NCBI RefSeq assembly: GCF_029227915.1
Contig: NC_079883.1
Location: forward strand, 9,920,001-9,984,000
DNA from: Hydractinia symbiolongicarpus
Lineage: Eukaryota; Cnidaria; Hydrozoa; Anthoathecata; Hydractiniidae
Direction of reading: 5' to 3'
Length of the DNA: 64,000 bases
This document shows, piece by piece, positions 1 to 7,503 of the stretch. The first letter of the stretch is position 1. Each line of letters begins with the position of its first letter. A model generated the notes under the pieces. It was not told where the DNA came from and did no database searches. It worked only from the letters and a program-made list of their open reading frames with translations. The translations under genes and the position numbers were made by a program.

Positions 1-238
1 TAAGTCCTCGGAAGGCGGCGGAATTTTATTTTATTTGCCATTCCGTCAGGGTTATTGGATGATCGGCAATAGATCGAGTTTGTATGCATTTGAAAGCTCT
101 TTTTTCTCGTACTATCACCTGAAAATGTCGTAGGAAAATGTCATAGGAAACACTTTCAACAACCGCCACGTTCCTTAATTGTTATAACAAGAAATATATC
201 ACAGCACCATTGAAATGAAAAGGCAACAAATGAAAATG

Positions 239-242
239 AAAA
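239..242 (-). terminator. Pol III T-run terminator of 5S rRNA
   Basis: Four T residues on the minus strand follow the 5S 3' end directly. Further T4 runs lie at 233-236 and 218-221 as possible backups. The last of these is removed by the 22-bp deletion in type B units. Confidence 0.85.
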
Positions 243-360
243 GCCTACGACACCGGGAGTTCCCAGGCGGTCCCCCATCCAAGTACTATCCCGGCCCGAC
301 GATGCTTAACTTCCGTGATCAGACGAGAACGGGTGTGTTCATCGTGGTATGGCCGTAGAC
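243..360 (-). rRNA. 5S: 5S ribosomal RNA
   Basis: Structural RNA of the large ribosomal subunit, made by RNA polymerase III. Read on the minus strand it begins GTCTACGGCCATACCAC and ends GTGTCGTAGGC, and these ends pair as helix I. The internal control region is intact: a box A region around AGTTAAGCATCG, and box C around GGATGGGGGACCGCCTGG. The length of 118 nt, or about 121 with terminal U residues, is normal for eukaryotes. An AT-rich TATA-like stretch lies about 23-32 nt upstream (383-392). The gene is transcribed away from U1 of the preceding unit and in the same direction as H2A. The closeness of the match to animal 5S makes the call secure. Confidence 0.97.
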
Positions 361-519
361 ATTAGTAGGGGCAAATACGTGCAATTTATTTTGACGTTGT
401 GATCAAATTTTTTTATTTAATTTCTTTGAGTTACTTAGGACAAGGCGTATGCATGGATTATCTATTAGACTTTAAGGTTATAGTTTTGTGAAAAAAACAA
501 TGTTTTTTTAAAGATGTGT

Positions 520-535
520 GGCTATAAAAATAGCC
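520..535 (-). promoter_or_regulatory. Histone 3' stem-loop of H2A
   Basis: On the minus strand GGCTAT-TTTT-ATAGCC forms a 6-bp stem with a 4-nt U-rich loop, the class of element bound by SLBP in replication-dependent histone mRNAs. It starts 22 nt after the stop codon, is preceded by ACG and followed by ACACATCTTTAAA, a block shared with the other histone genes of the unit. Confidence 0.95.
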
Positions 536-557
536 GTTGTTTTCTGAGTGTAGCGGT

Positions 558-938
558 TTACTTCTTCTGTCCTTTGTCGTTCTTCTTTGGGAGTAAGACA
601 GCTTGAATGTTTGGCAAAACACCACCAGCTGCAATGGTTACACCGCTCAAAAGTTTGTTTAATTCTTCATCATTACGAACAGCCAATTGTAAATGTCTTG
701 GAATAATCCTAGCTTTTTTGTTGTCTCTTGCTGCGTTACCAGCCAACTCCAATATCTCAGCAGATAAATATTCCAAGACGGCTGCTAAGTAAACTGGTGC
801 TCCAGATCCAATTCGGTTAGCATAGTGCCCTCTACGAAGGAATCTATGCACTCTACCGACTGGAAATTGAAGTCCAGCTCTTGAGGATCTTGTCTTGGCT
901 TTAGCCTTAGCTTTTCCACCTTTTCCACGTCCAGGCAT
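558..938 (-). CDS. H2A: Histone H2A, canonical (Ser2Pro variant)
   Basis: Core nucleosome histone of 126 residues that pairs with H2B. The N-terminal tail is rich in Gly, Lys and Arg; the histone fold runs from about residue 17 to 100. Acidic-patch residues E56, E61, E64, D90, E91 and E92 are all present. The C-terminus ([10 protein letters not shown]) has no SQ motif, so it is not H2A.X, and it is not H2A.Z-like. There are no introns. It is divergent with H2B, sharing 284 bp of promoter spacer. Odd point: residue 2 is Pro (MPGRGKGG) where the nine other copies with a complete frame, and the nonsense copy of unit 4, start MSGRGKGG, from one T-to-C change in the sense strand. This removes the N-terminal Ser that is normally modified. 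Confidence 0.97.
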   Translation of the reverse strand: MPGRGKGGKAKAKAKTRSSRAGLQFPVGRVHRFLRRGHYANRIGSGAPVYLAAVLEYLSAEILELAGNAARDNKKARIIPRHLQLAVRNDEELNKLLSGVTIAAGGVLPNIQAVLLPKKNDKGQKK

Positions 939-1222
939 AACTGCGATTTGATTTGTAAGTTAATACAAAAACGTACGAATATTTAACGTAAGTGTTAACG
1001 AAATAAACTTTACTCGTTTTTTCATCATAAAAATAGGATCGAAATCATGTTTTTTTAACCAATCATAATTAAGTATTAAACAAAAGATTTTTTTTTTAAC
1101 CAATTAAATTGCGTATCGGCGTTTTCGGATCGAATTCGATCCGATTTTTTTACTTATAAACAAAAAGTTTTGACTTGCAGTTTAATGCTTATTTACAAGT
1201 TAAGTAGCAAAAATTTTTAACC
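939..1222. promoter_or_regulatory. Divergent H2A/H2B promoter
   Basis: Shared spacer between the two start codons. CCAAT boxes lie at 1059-1063 and 1100-1104 (plus strand). A TATAAA at 1155-1160 sits 63-68 nt before the H2B start. A perfect 20-bp palindrome (TCGGATCGAATTCGATCCGA) lies at 1125-1144, ten bases before that TATA box. The H2A side has only a weak TATA-like AAATA around 981-985. Apart from the single-base indels of unit 9, the spacer is the same in every copy I inspected. Confidence 0.75.
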
Positions 1223-1627
1223 ATGTCTGACGCAGCAGCTAAAGGAGGAAAACAGGCACCTAAAGTAGCCAAGAAAGGTGAAAAAAGAGCCGGCAAAAAA
1301 GGAGGAAAGATTGGTGGAACTGGTGAAAAGAAACGCAAGAGAAAGAGAAAGGAAAGTTATGCTATTTACATCTACAATGTTTTGAAACAAGTTCACCCAG
1401 ATGTCGGAGTTTCAAGCAAAGCTATGAGCATCATGAACTCATTTGTCAACGACATCTTTGAGCGCATTGCTTCCGAAGCTTCGCGTTTGGCTCTTCAAAA
1501 CAAAAAGTCGACCATCTCTTCTCGTGAAATTCAAACCGCAGTACGTCTTCTCTTGCCTGGAGAACTTGCAAAACACGCAGTCAGTGAAGGAACAAAAGCC
1601 GTCACAAAATACACAAGCAGCAAGTAA
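1223..1627 (+). CDS. H2B: Histone H2B, canonical
   Basis: Core nucleosome histone of 134 residues that dimerises with H2A. A long basic N-terminal tail (residues 1-45) rich in Lys, Gly and Ala ends in the KRKRKRK cluster at 38-44; the histone fold and C-terminal helix follow (about 46-134). The C-terminal block AVTKYTSSK is conserved, with K129 at the position of the ubiquitinated lysine. The tail is longer than in most animal H2Bs (about 123-126 residues). The start has a good context (A at -3) and follows a TATAAA. No intron. It ends in a divergent-sequence stem-loop (1651-1666), and an AATAAA lies 92 nt after the stop. Confidence 0.97.
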   Translation: MSDAAAKGGKQAPKVAKKGEKRAGKKGGKIGGTGEKKRKRKRKESYAIYIYNVLKQVHPDVGVSSKAMSIMNSFVNDIFERIASEASRLALQNKKSTISSREIQTAVRLLLPGELAKHAVSEGTKAVTKYTSSK

Positions 1628-1650
1628 ACCAACGTCTACCAAACACAAAC

Positions 1651-1666
1651 GGTCTTTTTTAAGACC
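1651..1666 (+). promoter_or_regulatory. Histone 3' stem-loop of H2B (compensated stem)
   Basis: GGTCTT-TTTT-AAGACC forms the same 6-bp stem and UUUU loop as the other four genes, but stem positions 3-5 differ (GGTCTT against GGCTAT) with matching changes on the other arm. Pairing is thus preserved. The downstream ACACATCTTTAAAAAAACATT block equals that of H2A. Confidence 0.93.
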
Positions 1667-2049
1667 ACACATCTTTAAAAAAACATTTACTTGGCGTCAC
1701 TACAAGTTAACCGAAGTTAATAAAACTTCTAAATAATGTGCTTAAGAACACTAGCCTACATTTAAAATACTTCCCCATGTGTGTGTGTGGATTAGCTTCA
1801 CTTTTCATACGTATTATTAGCTGTACTTGCAGAAAAGACAAGTACATTGATCCATGTTATTGCTTACATTTAACTTAACCCAGCTTTTCACGGAAACACT
1901 CCCAGGCAAATTAACCCTACAAAGTATTTCTAAATTTTTTTTGTGTCATATATGACATAGTATCGTATAGCAATAAATGTAACTGTGACAAGACTTTACA
2001 CATTGTGTAATTTGGAAGCGTGCACAAAGTAATGTTTTAAAAGATTTGT
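1667..2049. other. Convergent H2B/H4 3' spacer
   Basis: No gene seen in these 383 bases. They hold an AATAAA at 1719-1724 (a possible backup poly(A) signal for H2B) and another at 1972-1977, a short TG repeat around 1779-1789, a hairpin with an 8-bp perfect stem (1822-1829 with 1839-1846) and a 14-bp palindrome, TGTCATATATGACA, at 1944-1957. Confidence 0.7.
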
Positions 2050-2065
2050 GGCTATAAAAATAGCC
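2050..2065 (-). promoter_or_regulatory. Histone 3' stem-loop of H4
   Basis: Minus-strand GGCTAT-TTTT-ATAGCC, beginning 25 nt after the H4 stop codon. It is followed by ACAAATCTTTTAAAACATT, a slightly diverged form of the block downstream of the other histone genes. Confidence 0.95.
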
Positions 2066-2089
2066 GTTTTTGTTGAGCAATGACAACGC

Positions 2090-3338
<1,249 letters not shown>

Positions 3339-3359
3339 GCATCTTACCAAACAAAAAAC

Positions 3360-3375
3360 GGCTATTTTTATAGCC
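3360..3375 (+). promoter_or_regulatory. Histone 3' stem-loop of H3
   Basis: GGCTAT-TTTT-ATAGCC preceded by AACAAAAAAC and followed by ACACATCCATAAAAAATATT. Confidence 0.95.
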
Positions 3376-3651
3376 ACACATCCATAAAAAATATTACGGC
3401 TAGCTTTTTATATCAAACTTTGTTCTGCTTTCTGTTTAAATTTTATGCTACATAAAAATTTTATGCTACATAAAGTTTGACAATGTTAAAAATATGAAGG
3501 GCAAGAAAAGTAAAAGCAAGAAAATAAGAAATTTAAAAACGAAAATACTTAAACTTAGGGAATCTAATCTTAAAATTACTCTTTTTTAACTGTTTAAGTG
3601 ACTTAAACAAGTTTAACTTTGTACCAAGATAATGTTTTTTTGTAAATGTGT
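3376..3651. other. Convergent H3/H1 3' spacer
   Basis: AT-rich, with no convincing gene. An 18-bp direct tandem duplication built on ATTTTATGCTACATAAA spans 3438-3474. A plus-strand open frame of 31 codons at 3494-3589 is very Lys-rich at its start (MKGKKSKSKK) and is probably fortuitous. Type A/B differences fall at 3424 and 3575. Confidence 0.6.
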
Positions 3652-3667
3652 GGCTATAAAAATAGCC
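3652..3667 (-). promoter_or_regulatory. Histone 3' stem-loop of H1
   Basis: Minus-strand GGCTAT-TTTT-ATAGCC, starting 32 nt after the H1 stop codon; followed by ACACATTTACAAAAAAACATT. Confidence 0.95.
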
Positions 3668-3699
3668 GTTTGTTAATGTAATAGCCAGATACACACAAA

Positions 3700-4251
3700 T
3701 TATTTTTTTGCGGTCTTCTTTGCTGCCTTTTTGGGAGTCTTTTTGACCTTCTTTGCTGCAGGTTTTTTAGCAACAGGCTTCTTTGTGGGTTTCTTAGCTG
3801 CTGGTTTCTTAGCCGAGGCTTTCTTTGTGGCAGGCTTCTTTGCTGCTTTCTTTGGCGTGCTCTTCTTTGCTGGCTTCTTTTTTGGTGTACTTTTCTTTGC
3901 AGTAGGCTTCTTTGCCGTTGGCTTTTTTGCTGCGGCCTTTTTCTTAGGTTTTTCTTTTTTTACCTGACCTAGCTTGAATGATCCAGAAGCACCAGTGCCT
4001 TTAGTTTGAATCAAATCGCCTGATGTTACTCCTCGTTTAAGAGCCATTTTCAGATGATGATCTGAGTTTTCAGCAACTTTGTAATTTGCATGAATATATT
4101 TTGTAATAGCTTGGCGAGATGAACCACCGCGTTCCTTTAGGGTAGCGATAGCAGCCTTGATCATGTCCACATATTTAGGGTGATCAGCTGTCTTCTTTGC
4201 AGCAGGTTTCTTCTTGGGTGCGATTTTCTTTGGAGAAGCTGCTTCACTCAT
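3700..4251 (-). CDS. H1: Linker histone H1
   Basis: Linker histone of 183 residues that binds nucleosome entry/exit DNA. A short basic N-tail holds SPKK at 6-9. The winged-helix globular domain is about residues 23-96 ([41 protein letters not shown]). The C-terminal tail, about 97-183, is almost wholly Lys, Ala and Pro, with STPKK at 121-125 and 131-135 and TPKK at 172-175 as likely CDK sites. I chose the ATG at 4249-4251 (AAAAATGAG context). The frame stays open 27 nt upstream, but only to a TTG, so that extension is not supported. It points away from the tRNA and converges on H3. Confidence 0.97.
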   Translation of the reverse strand: MSEAASPKKIAPKKKPAAKKTADHPKYVDMIKAAIATLKERGGSSRQAITKYIHANYKVAENSDHHLKMALKRGVTSGDLIQTKGTGASGSFKLGQVKKEKPKKKAAAKKPTAKKPTAKKSTPKKKPAKKSTPKKAAKKPATKKASAKKPAAKKPTKKPVAKKPAAKKVKKTPKKAAKKTAKK

Positions 4252-4830
4252 TTTTAATGTTTTCTTACAACAATCCAACGATAAACGATGCTTGTTATCA
4301 CAGTAGAAGTATACTAAACATTACCGTGTAAATGAGATATAATTTAAGACGGTGCGAAGTATGCGGACGTAAAAGTACCACTCCCGGGAATTGATTTGGC
4401 GCGAAAACAGAAATGTGTGTTTCTGTACATCGTATAATGTCCGTTTTGGGAGCCGCGACTATGCGAAAGCATGTTAATTTTTATTTGTAGCACGACGCAA
4501 TAGTCTGAAAGAGAAGCTGCTGGAGTTTGAGGTCTTCAGCATTACATCTACTCTGTTAATTTGGGCTTCTTCCGCGCCCGTGTTAGGATTTTCATAAAGC
4601 GTTCTTTGGTTTGCGTTGCGTATGTCGGCCTACATCATCGACACGGCCTGTTTCCGGCTATTAGGAGCAATTCATATATTGGGCACTGCGTTTCGACTTT
4701 TTTATTAGACCACAGTAAAAAAATTCACTCACAGAAGTCCCTTTCTTTCATGGCTACAAACACGAAGAATTCTGTCGTAAGTAAAACGAATGCGCAAGCC
4801 AAAATAACGATGGGGCGAAGTCATAAGCAT
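4252..4830. promoter_or_regulatory. H1 promoter and H1-tRNA spacer
   Basis: The H1 side (minus strand) has TATA-like TTATATCT at 4335-4342, an E2F-type site TTTGGCGCGAAA at 4395-4406 and, just above it, AAACACA at 4416-4422, which matches the H1-specific box of animal H1 promoters. CCCGGG lies at 4383-4388. From about 4440 to 4830 I see no further gene; I looked for U4, U5, U6 and snoRNA signatures. Six of the twelve A/B substitutions lie here (4451, 4491, 4508, 4551, 4578, 4806). Confidence 0.65.
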
Positions 4831-4903
4831 CGCCCTGTGGCCCAATGGATAAGGCATCTGACTACGAATCAGGGGATTCCAGGTTCGACTCCTGGCAGGG
4901 TCG
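4831..4903 (+). tRNA. tRNA-Arg(ACG): tRNA-Arg (anticodon ACG), C1 variant
   Basis: 73-nt cloverleaf. The D-arm region includes box A (TGGCCCAATGG). The anticodon stem TCTGA/TCAGG holds loop CTACGAA, giving anticodon ACG; the variable loop is GGATT, and the T arm CCAGG-TTCGACT-CCTGG contains box B (GGTTCGACTCC). The acceptor 3' strand is CAGGGTC with discriminator G. In this type A copy base 1 is C, opposite C72, so the terminal pair is broken; type B copies have G1-C72. No T4 run occurs for about 200 nt downstream, so the usual Pol III terminator is missing. Close resemblance to animal tRNA-Arg(ACG) supports the identity; whether this form works is unknown. Confidence 0.93.
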
Positions 4904-5225
4904 CACTGTCGCATTTCGGCTGCATGGTCTACTGTGTAACGCGCGCGCACGTTCTGGCGTAATGCGTTGATAAACGGAATGTACGCAGTCATATTGGAAA
5001 GTAATATCACGCACTTAGTATCGTCGCCTTTGTTAGCATTCATGTAAGTTACCATCCACTCGCTACAGTCGCTCTCCATCCTACGGCTAAATCAACAGCC
5101 GTGATTTTTACTATGTCGCCGTCCATCCGTACGCGGTGACAGTTGTAAGCTTTACAGTAACGTGACATGCTCCACAAGCAGTTACGGTGTGTGGACGATG
5201 CCTATCATGGCAACGCTTGTTCTTT
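4904..5225. other. tRNA-U2 spacer with U2 promoter
   Basis: 322 bases with no gene. A CG-alternating tract (ACGCGCGCGCAC) lies around 4939-4950, close to the tRNA. The only recognisable element is the U2 proximal motif at 5172-5187. One A/B difference, T to A, is at 4989. Confidence 0.65.
5172..5187 (+). promoter_or_regulatory. Candidate proximal sequence element of U2
   Basis: CCACAAGCAGTTACGG at -54 to -39 from the U2 start. It shares CCACAAGCA and then TTA with the element at the same distance upstream of U1. This is the position of the PSE bound by SNAPc in animal snRNA genes. No TATA box follows, as expected for a Pol II snRNA gene. Confidence 0.75.
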
Positions 5226-5411
5226 ATCGCTTCTCGGCCTAATGGCTAAGATCAAGTGTAGTATCTGTTCTTATCAGTTTAATATCTGGTAGGCCATTCT
5301 CTGAATGGTCAGTATATTAATCTGATTTTTGGCCTTGGGTCATGGAGGTGGATTCATTCACGCCGTGACCACGGGTTGCCTTGGTGTTGCACTATTACCG
5401 ATGGCGGCCCA
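5226..5411 (+). ncRNA. U2: U2 spliceosomal snRNA
   Basis: RNA core of the U2 snRNP, which pairs with the intron branch site. It begins ATCGCTTCTCGGCCT; stem-loop I has loop TAAT. The branch-site recognition sequence GTAGTA is at nt 33-38 of the RNA (5258-5263), inside AGATCAAGTGTAGTATC, which also forms U2/U6 helices. The stem-loop II region follows, then Sm site ATTTTTGG (5325-5332) and stem-loops III and IV to the end near GGCCCA. About 186 nt against 188 in human; the exact 3' end is estimated. A candidate PSE lies at -54 and a candidate 3' box just downstream. It is in tandem with U1, 191 bp away. Confidence 0.96.
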
Positions 5412-5413
5412 CA

Positions 5414-5431
5414 TAAGCAATAAAAGAATAA
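5414..5431 (+). promoter_or_regulatory. Candidate snRNA 3' box of U2
   Basis: TAAGCAATAAAAGAATAA, three bases after the estimated U2 end. It resembles the element at the same place after U1 (TAAG, an A-run, then GAAT) and the animal 3' box that directs Integrator cleavage. Inferred from similarity and position only. Confidence 0.5.
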
Positions 5432-5545
5432 TAGCAGTCCTCTTTCCGACGGCACTCTGCATAGTCTACGGCGGGAACAAAACGCGTACACTGGGGGAGA
5501 ATACAGCCTATGCCCCGCGACACGGCAGTTTATAACACACTCAAG

Positions 5546-5559
5546 CCACAAGCATTAAC
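5546..5559 (+). promoter_or_regulatory. Candidate proximal sequence element of U1
   Basis: CCACAAGCATTAAC at -57 to -44 from the U1 start. It shares a nine-base identical core with the U2 element in an otherwise dissimilar promoter. Confidence 0.75.
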
Positions 5560-5602
5560 AAACTTTGAAGGGTACCCTCATGCTACGGTGCAGTTCCAAC
5601 TC

Positions 5603-5767
5603 ATACTTACCTGACGGGGAAGTAAAGACTGATCAATGAGGGTTTTCTTCCAGAGTGAGGCTCTTGCATTGCACTACGCTTGGGCTGACCTCTGCGATTA
5701 CTGCAAACGTCAGTAACTCGACCGTACAATTTCTGGTAGTGGGGGCCTGCGTCCGCGCTCGCCCCCT
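5603..5767 (+). ncRNA. U1: U1 spliceosomal snRNA
   Basis: RNA of the U1 snRNP, which selects 5' splice sites. The 5' end ATACTTACCTG is complementary to the splice-site consensus. Stem-loop I forms with AAGACT paired to GGTTTT around a 10-nt loop GATCAATGAG, the U1-70K site, which departs slightly from the usual GAUCANGAAG. The stem-loop II loop contains ATTGCAC, the U1A-type motif. The Sm site AATTTCTGG (5728-5736) precedes stem-loop IV, GGGGGC...GCCCCC. The length of about 165 nt matches the animal norm of 164; the 3' end is estimated. Confidence 0.96.
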
Positions 5768-6118
5768 CCTTAAGTCAAAATGAATGAGCTTAGAAAAGTT
5801 GCGCGGCCAAATGTCGGTGGTGACTTAAACGCTAAGGTAAAACCTCGCTTGGCTGTTACGAAACGTGATTGCGATATAAGTCCTCGGAAGGCGGCGGAAT
5901 TTTATTTTATTTGCCATTCCGTCAGGGTTATTGGATGATCGGCAATAGATCGAGTTTGTATGCATTTGAAAGCTCTTTTTTCTCGTACTATCACCTGAAA
6001 ATGTCGTAGGAAAATGTCATAGGAAACACTTTCAACAACCGCCACGTTCCTTAATTGTTATAACAAGAAATATATCACAGCACCATTGAAATGAAAAGGC
6101 AACAAATGAAAATGAAAA
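5768..6118. other. U1-5S spacer across the unit junction
   Basis: 351 bases between U1 of one unit and 5S of the next. A candidate U1 3' box (TAAGTCAAAATGAATGAG) is at 5771-5788. Near the junction, GGCGGAAT and ATTCCGTC can pair around a 15-nt AT-rich loop (5892-5922), preceded by a splice-donor-like AAGGTAAAA. No gene is recognised. The 22-bp segment lost in type B lies at 6083-6104. Confidence 0.6.
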
Positions 6119-6236
6119 GCCTACGACACCGGGAGTTCCCAGGCGGTCCCCCATCCAAGTACTATCCCGGCCCGACGATGCTTAACTTCCGTGATCAGAC
6201 GAGAACGGGTGTGTTCATCGTGGTATGGCCGTAGAC
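6119..6236 (-). rRNA. 5S: 5S ribosomal RNA, unit 2
   Basis: Same 118-nt sequence as unit 1, with the T4 terminator at 6115-6118. Confidence 0.97.
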
Positions 6237-6433
6237 ATTAGTAGGGGCAAATACGTGCAATTTATTTTGACGTTGTGATCAAATTTTTTTATTTAATTTC
6301 TTTGAGTTACTTAGGACAAGGCGTATGCATGGATTATCTATTAGACTTTAAGGTTATAGTTTTGTGAAAAAAACAATGTTTTTTTAAAGATGTGTGGCTA
6401 TAAAAATAGCCGTTGTTTTCTGAGTGTAGCGGT

Positions 6434-6814
6434 TTACTTCTTCTGTCCTTTGTCGTTCTTCTTTGGGAGTAAGACAGCTTGAATGTTTGGCAAAACACCA
6501 CCAGCTGCAATGGTTACACCGCTCAAAAGTTTGTTTAATTCTTCATCATTACGAACAGCCAATTGTAAATGTCTTGGAATAATCCTAGCTTTTTTGTTGT
6601 CTCTTGCTGCGTTACCAGCCAACTCCAATATCTCAGCAGATAAATATTCCAAGACGGCTGCTAAGTAAACTGGTGCTCCAGATCCAATTCGGTTAGCATA
6701 GTGCCCTCTACGAAGGAATCTATGCACTCTACCGACTGGAAATTGAAGTCCAGCTCTTGAGGATCTTGTCTTGGCTTTAGCCTTAGCTTTTCCACCTTTT
6801 CCACGTCCAGACAT
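6434..6814 (-). CDS. H2A: Histone H2A, unit 2
   Basis: 126 residues with the majority N-terminus MSGRGKGG; this is the reference form of the array. Stem-loop at 6396-6411 (minus). Confidence 0.98.
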   Translation of the reverse strand: MSGRGKGGKAKAKAKTRSSRAGLQFPVGRVHRFLRRGHYANRIGSGAPVYLAAVLEYLSAEILELAGNAARDNKKARIIPRHLQLAVRNDEELNKLLSGVTIAAGGVLPNIQAVLLPKKNDKGQKK

Positions 6815-7098
6815 AACTGCGATTTGATTTGTAAGTTAATACAAAAACGTACGAATATTTAACGTAAGTGTTAACGAAATAAACTTTACTCGTTTTTTCA
6901 TCATAAAAATAGGATCGAAATCATGTTTTTTTAACCAATCATAATTAAGTATTAAACAAAAGATTTTTTTTTTAACCAATTAAATTGCGTATCGGCGTTT
7001 TCGGATCGAATTCGATCCGATTTTTTTACTTATAAACAAAAAGTTTTGACTTGCAGTTTAATGCTTATTTACAAGTTAAGTAGCAAAAATTTTTAACC

Positions 7099-7503
7099 AT
7101 GTCTGACGCAGCAGCTAAAGGAGGAAAACAGGCACCTAAAGTAGCCAAGAAAGGTGAAAAAAGAGCCGGCAAAAAAGGAGGAAAGATTGGTGGAACTGGT
7201 GAAAAGAAACGCAAGAGAAAGAGAAAGGAAAGTTATGCTATTTACATCTACAATGTTTTGAAACAAGTTCACCCAGATGTCGGAGTTTCAAGCAAAGCTA
7301 TGAGCATCATGAACTCATTTGTCAACGACATCTTTGAGCGCATTGCTTCCGAAGCTTCGCGTTTGGCTCTTCAAAACAAAAAGTCGACCATCTCTTCTCG
7401 TGAAATTCAAACCGCAGTACGTCTTCTCTTGCCTGGAGAACTTGCAAAACACGCAGTCAGTGAAGGAACAAAAGCCGTCACAAAATACACAAGCAGCAAG
7501 TAA
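7099..7503 (+). CDS. H2B: Histone H2B, unit 2
   Basis: 134 residues, same protein as unit 1. The compensated stem-loop is at 7527-7542. Confidence 0.98.
   Translation: MSDAAAKGGKQAPKVAKKGEKRAGKKGGKIGGTGEKKRKRKRKESYAIYIYNVLKQVHPDVGVSSKAMSIMNSFVNDIFERIASEASRLALQNKKSTISSREIQTAVRLLLPGELAKHAVSEGTKAVTKYTSSK

Noticed and set aside
1439-1736. Frames antisense or out of frame to H2B and H3 (for example 1439-1672, 1443-1736, 2847-3047, 3099-3387)
   Set aside because: They overlap highly conserved histone codons in other frames and recur only because the repeat recurs.
3731-3967. Plus-strand frame rich in Phe, Ala and Gly
   Set aside because: Antisense shadow of the Lys/Ala/Pro-rich H1 tail; low-complexity codons of H1 force an open reverse frame.
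4252-4278. N-terminal extension of H1 beginning MDCCKKTLK
   Set aside because: The first codon is TTG, not ATG; the ATG at 4249-4251 has a good context and gives a normal H1 N-terminus.
4561-4962. Plus-strand open frame across the tRNA (and a minus-strand one at 4729-5079)
   Set aside because: Both translate through the tRNA-Arg gene, giving the typical tRNA-derived strings; no start context or domain supports a protein.
4440-5170. tRNA-derived SINE containing the tRNA-Arg
   Set aside because: The tRNA is a full cloverleaf, with no tail repeat, no target-site duplication and no second copy elsewhere in the unit.
4252-5225. Hidden U4, U5, U6 or snoRNA gene in the H1-tRNA-U2 spacers
   Set aside because: I looked for the U6 and U4 5' ends, the U5 loop GCCTTTTAC and C/D-box pairs on the plus strand and found none.
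5329-5551. Open frames over U2 and the U2-U1 spacer
   Set aside because: They overlap the U2 RNA and have no recognisable domain; the plus-strand frame starts at a non-ATG codon and changes with one inserted base in unit 8.
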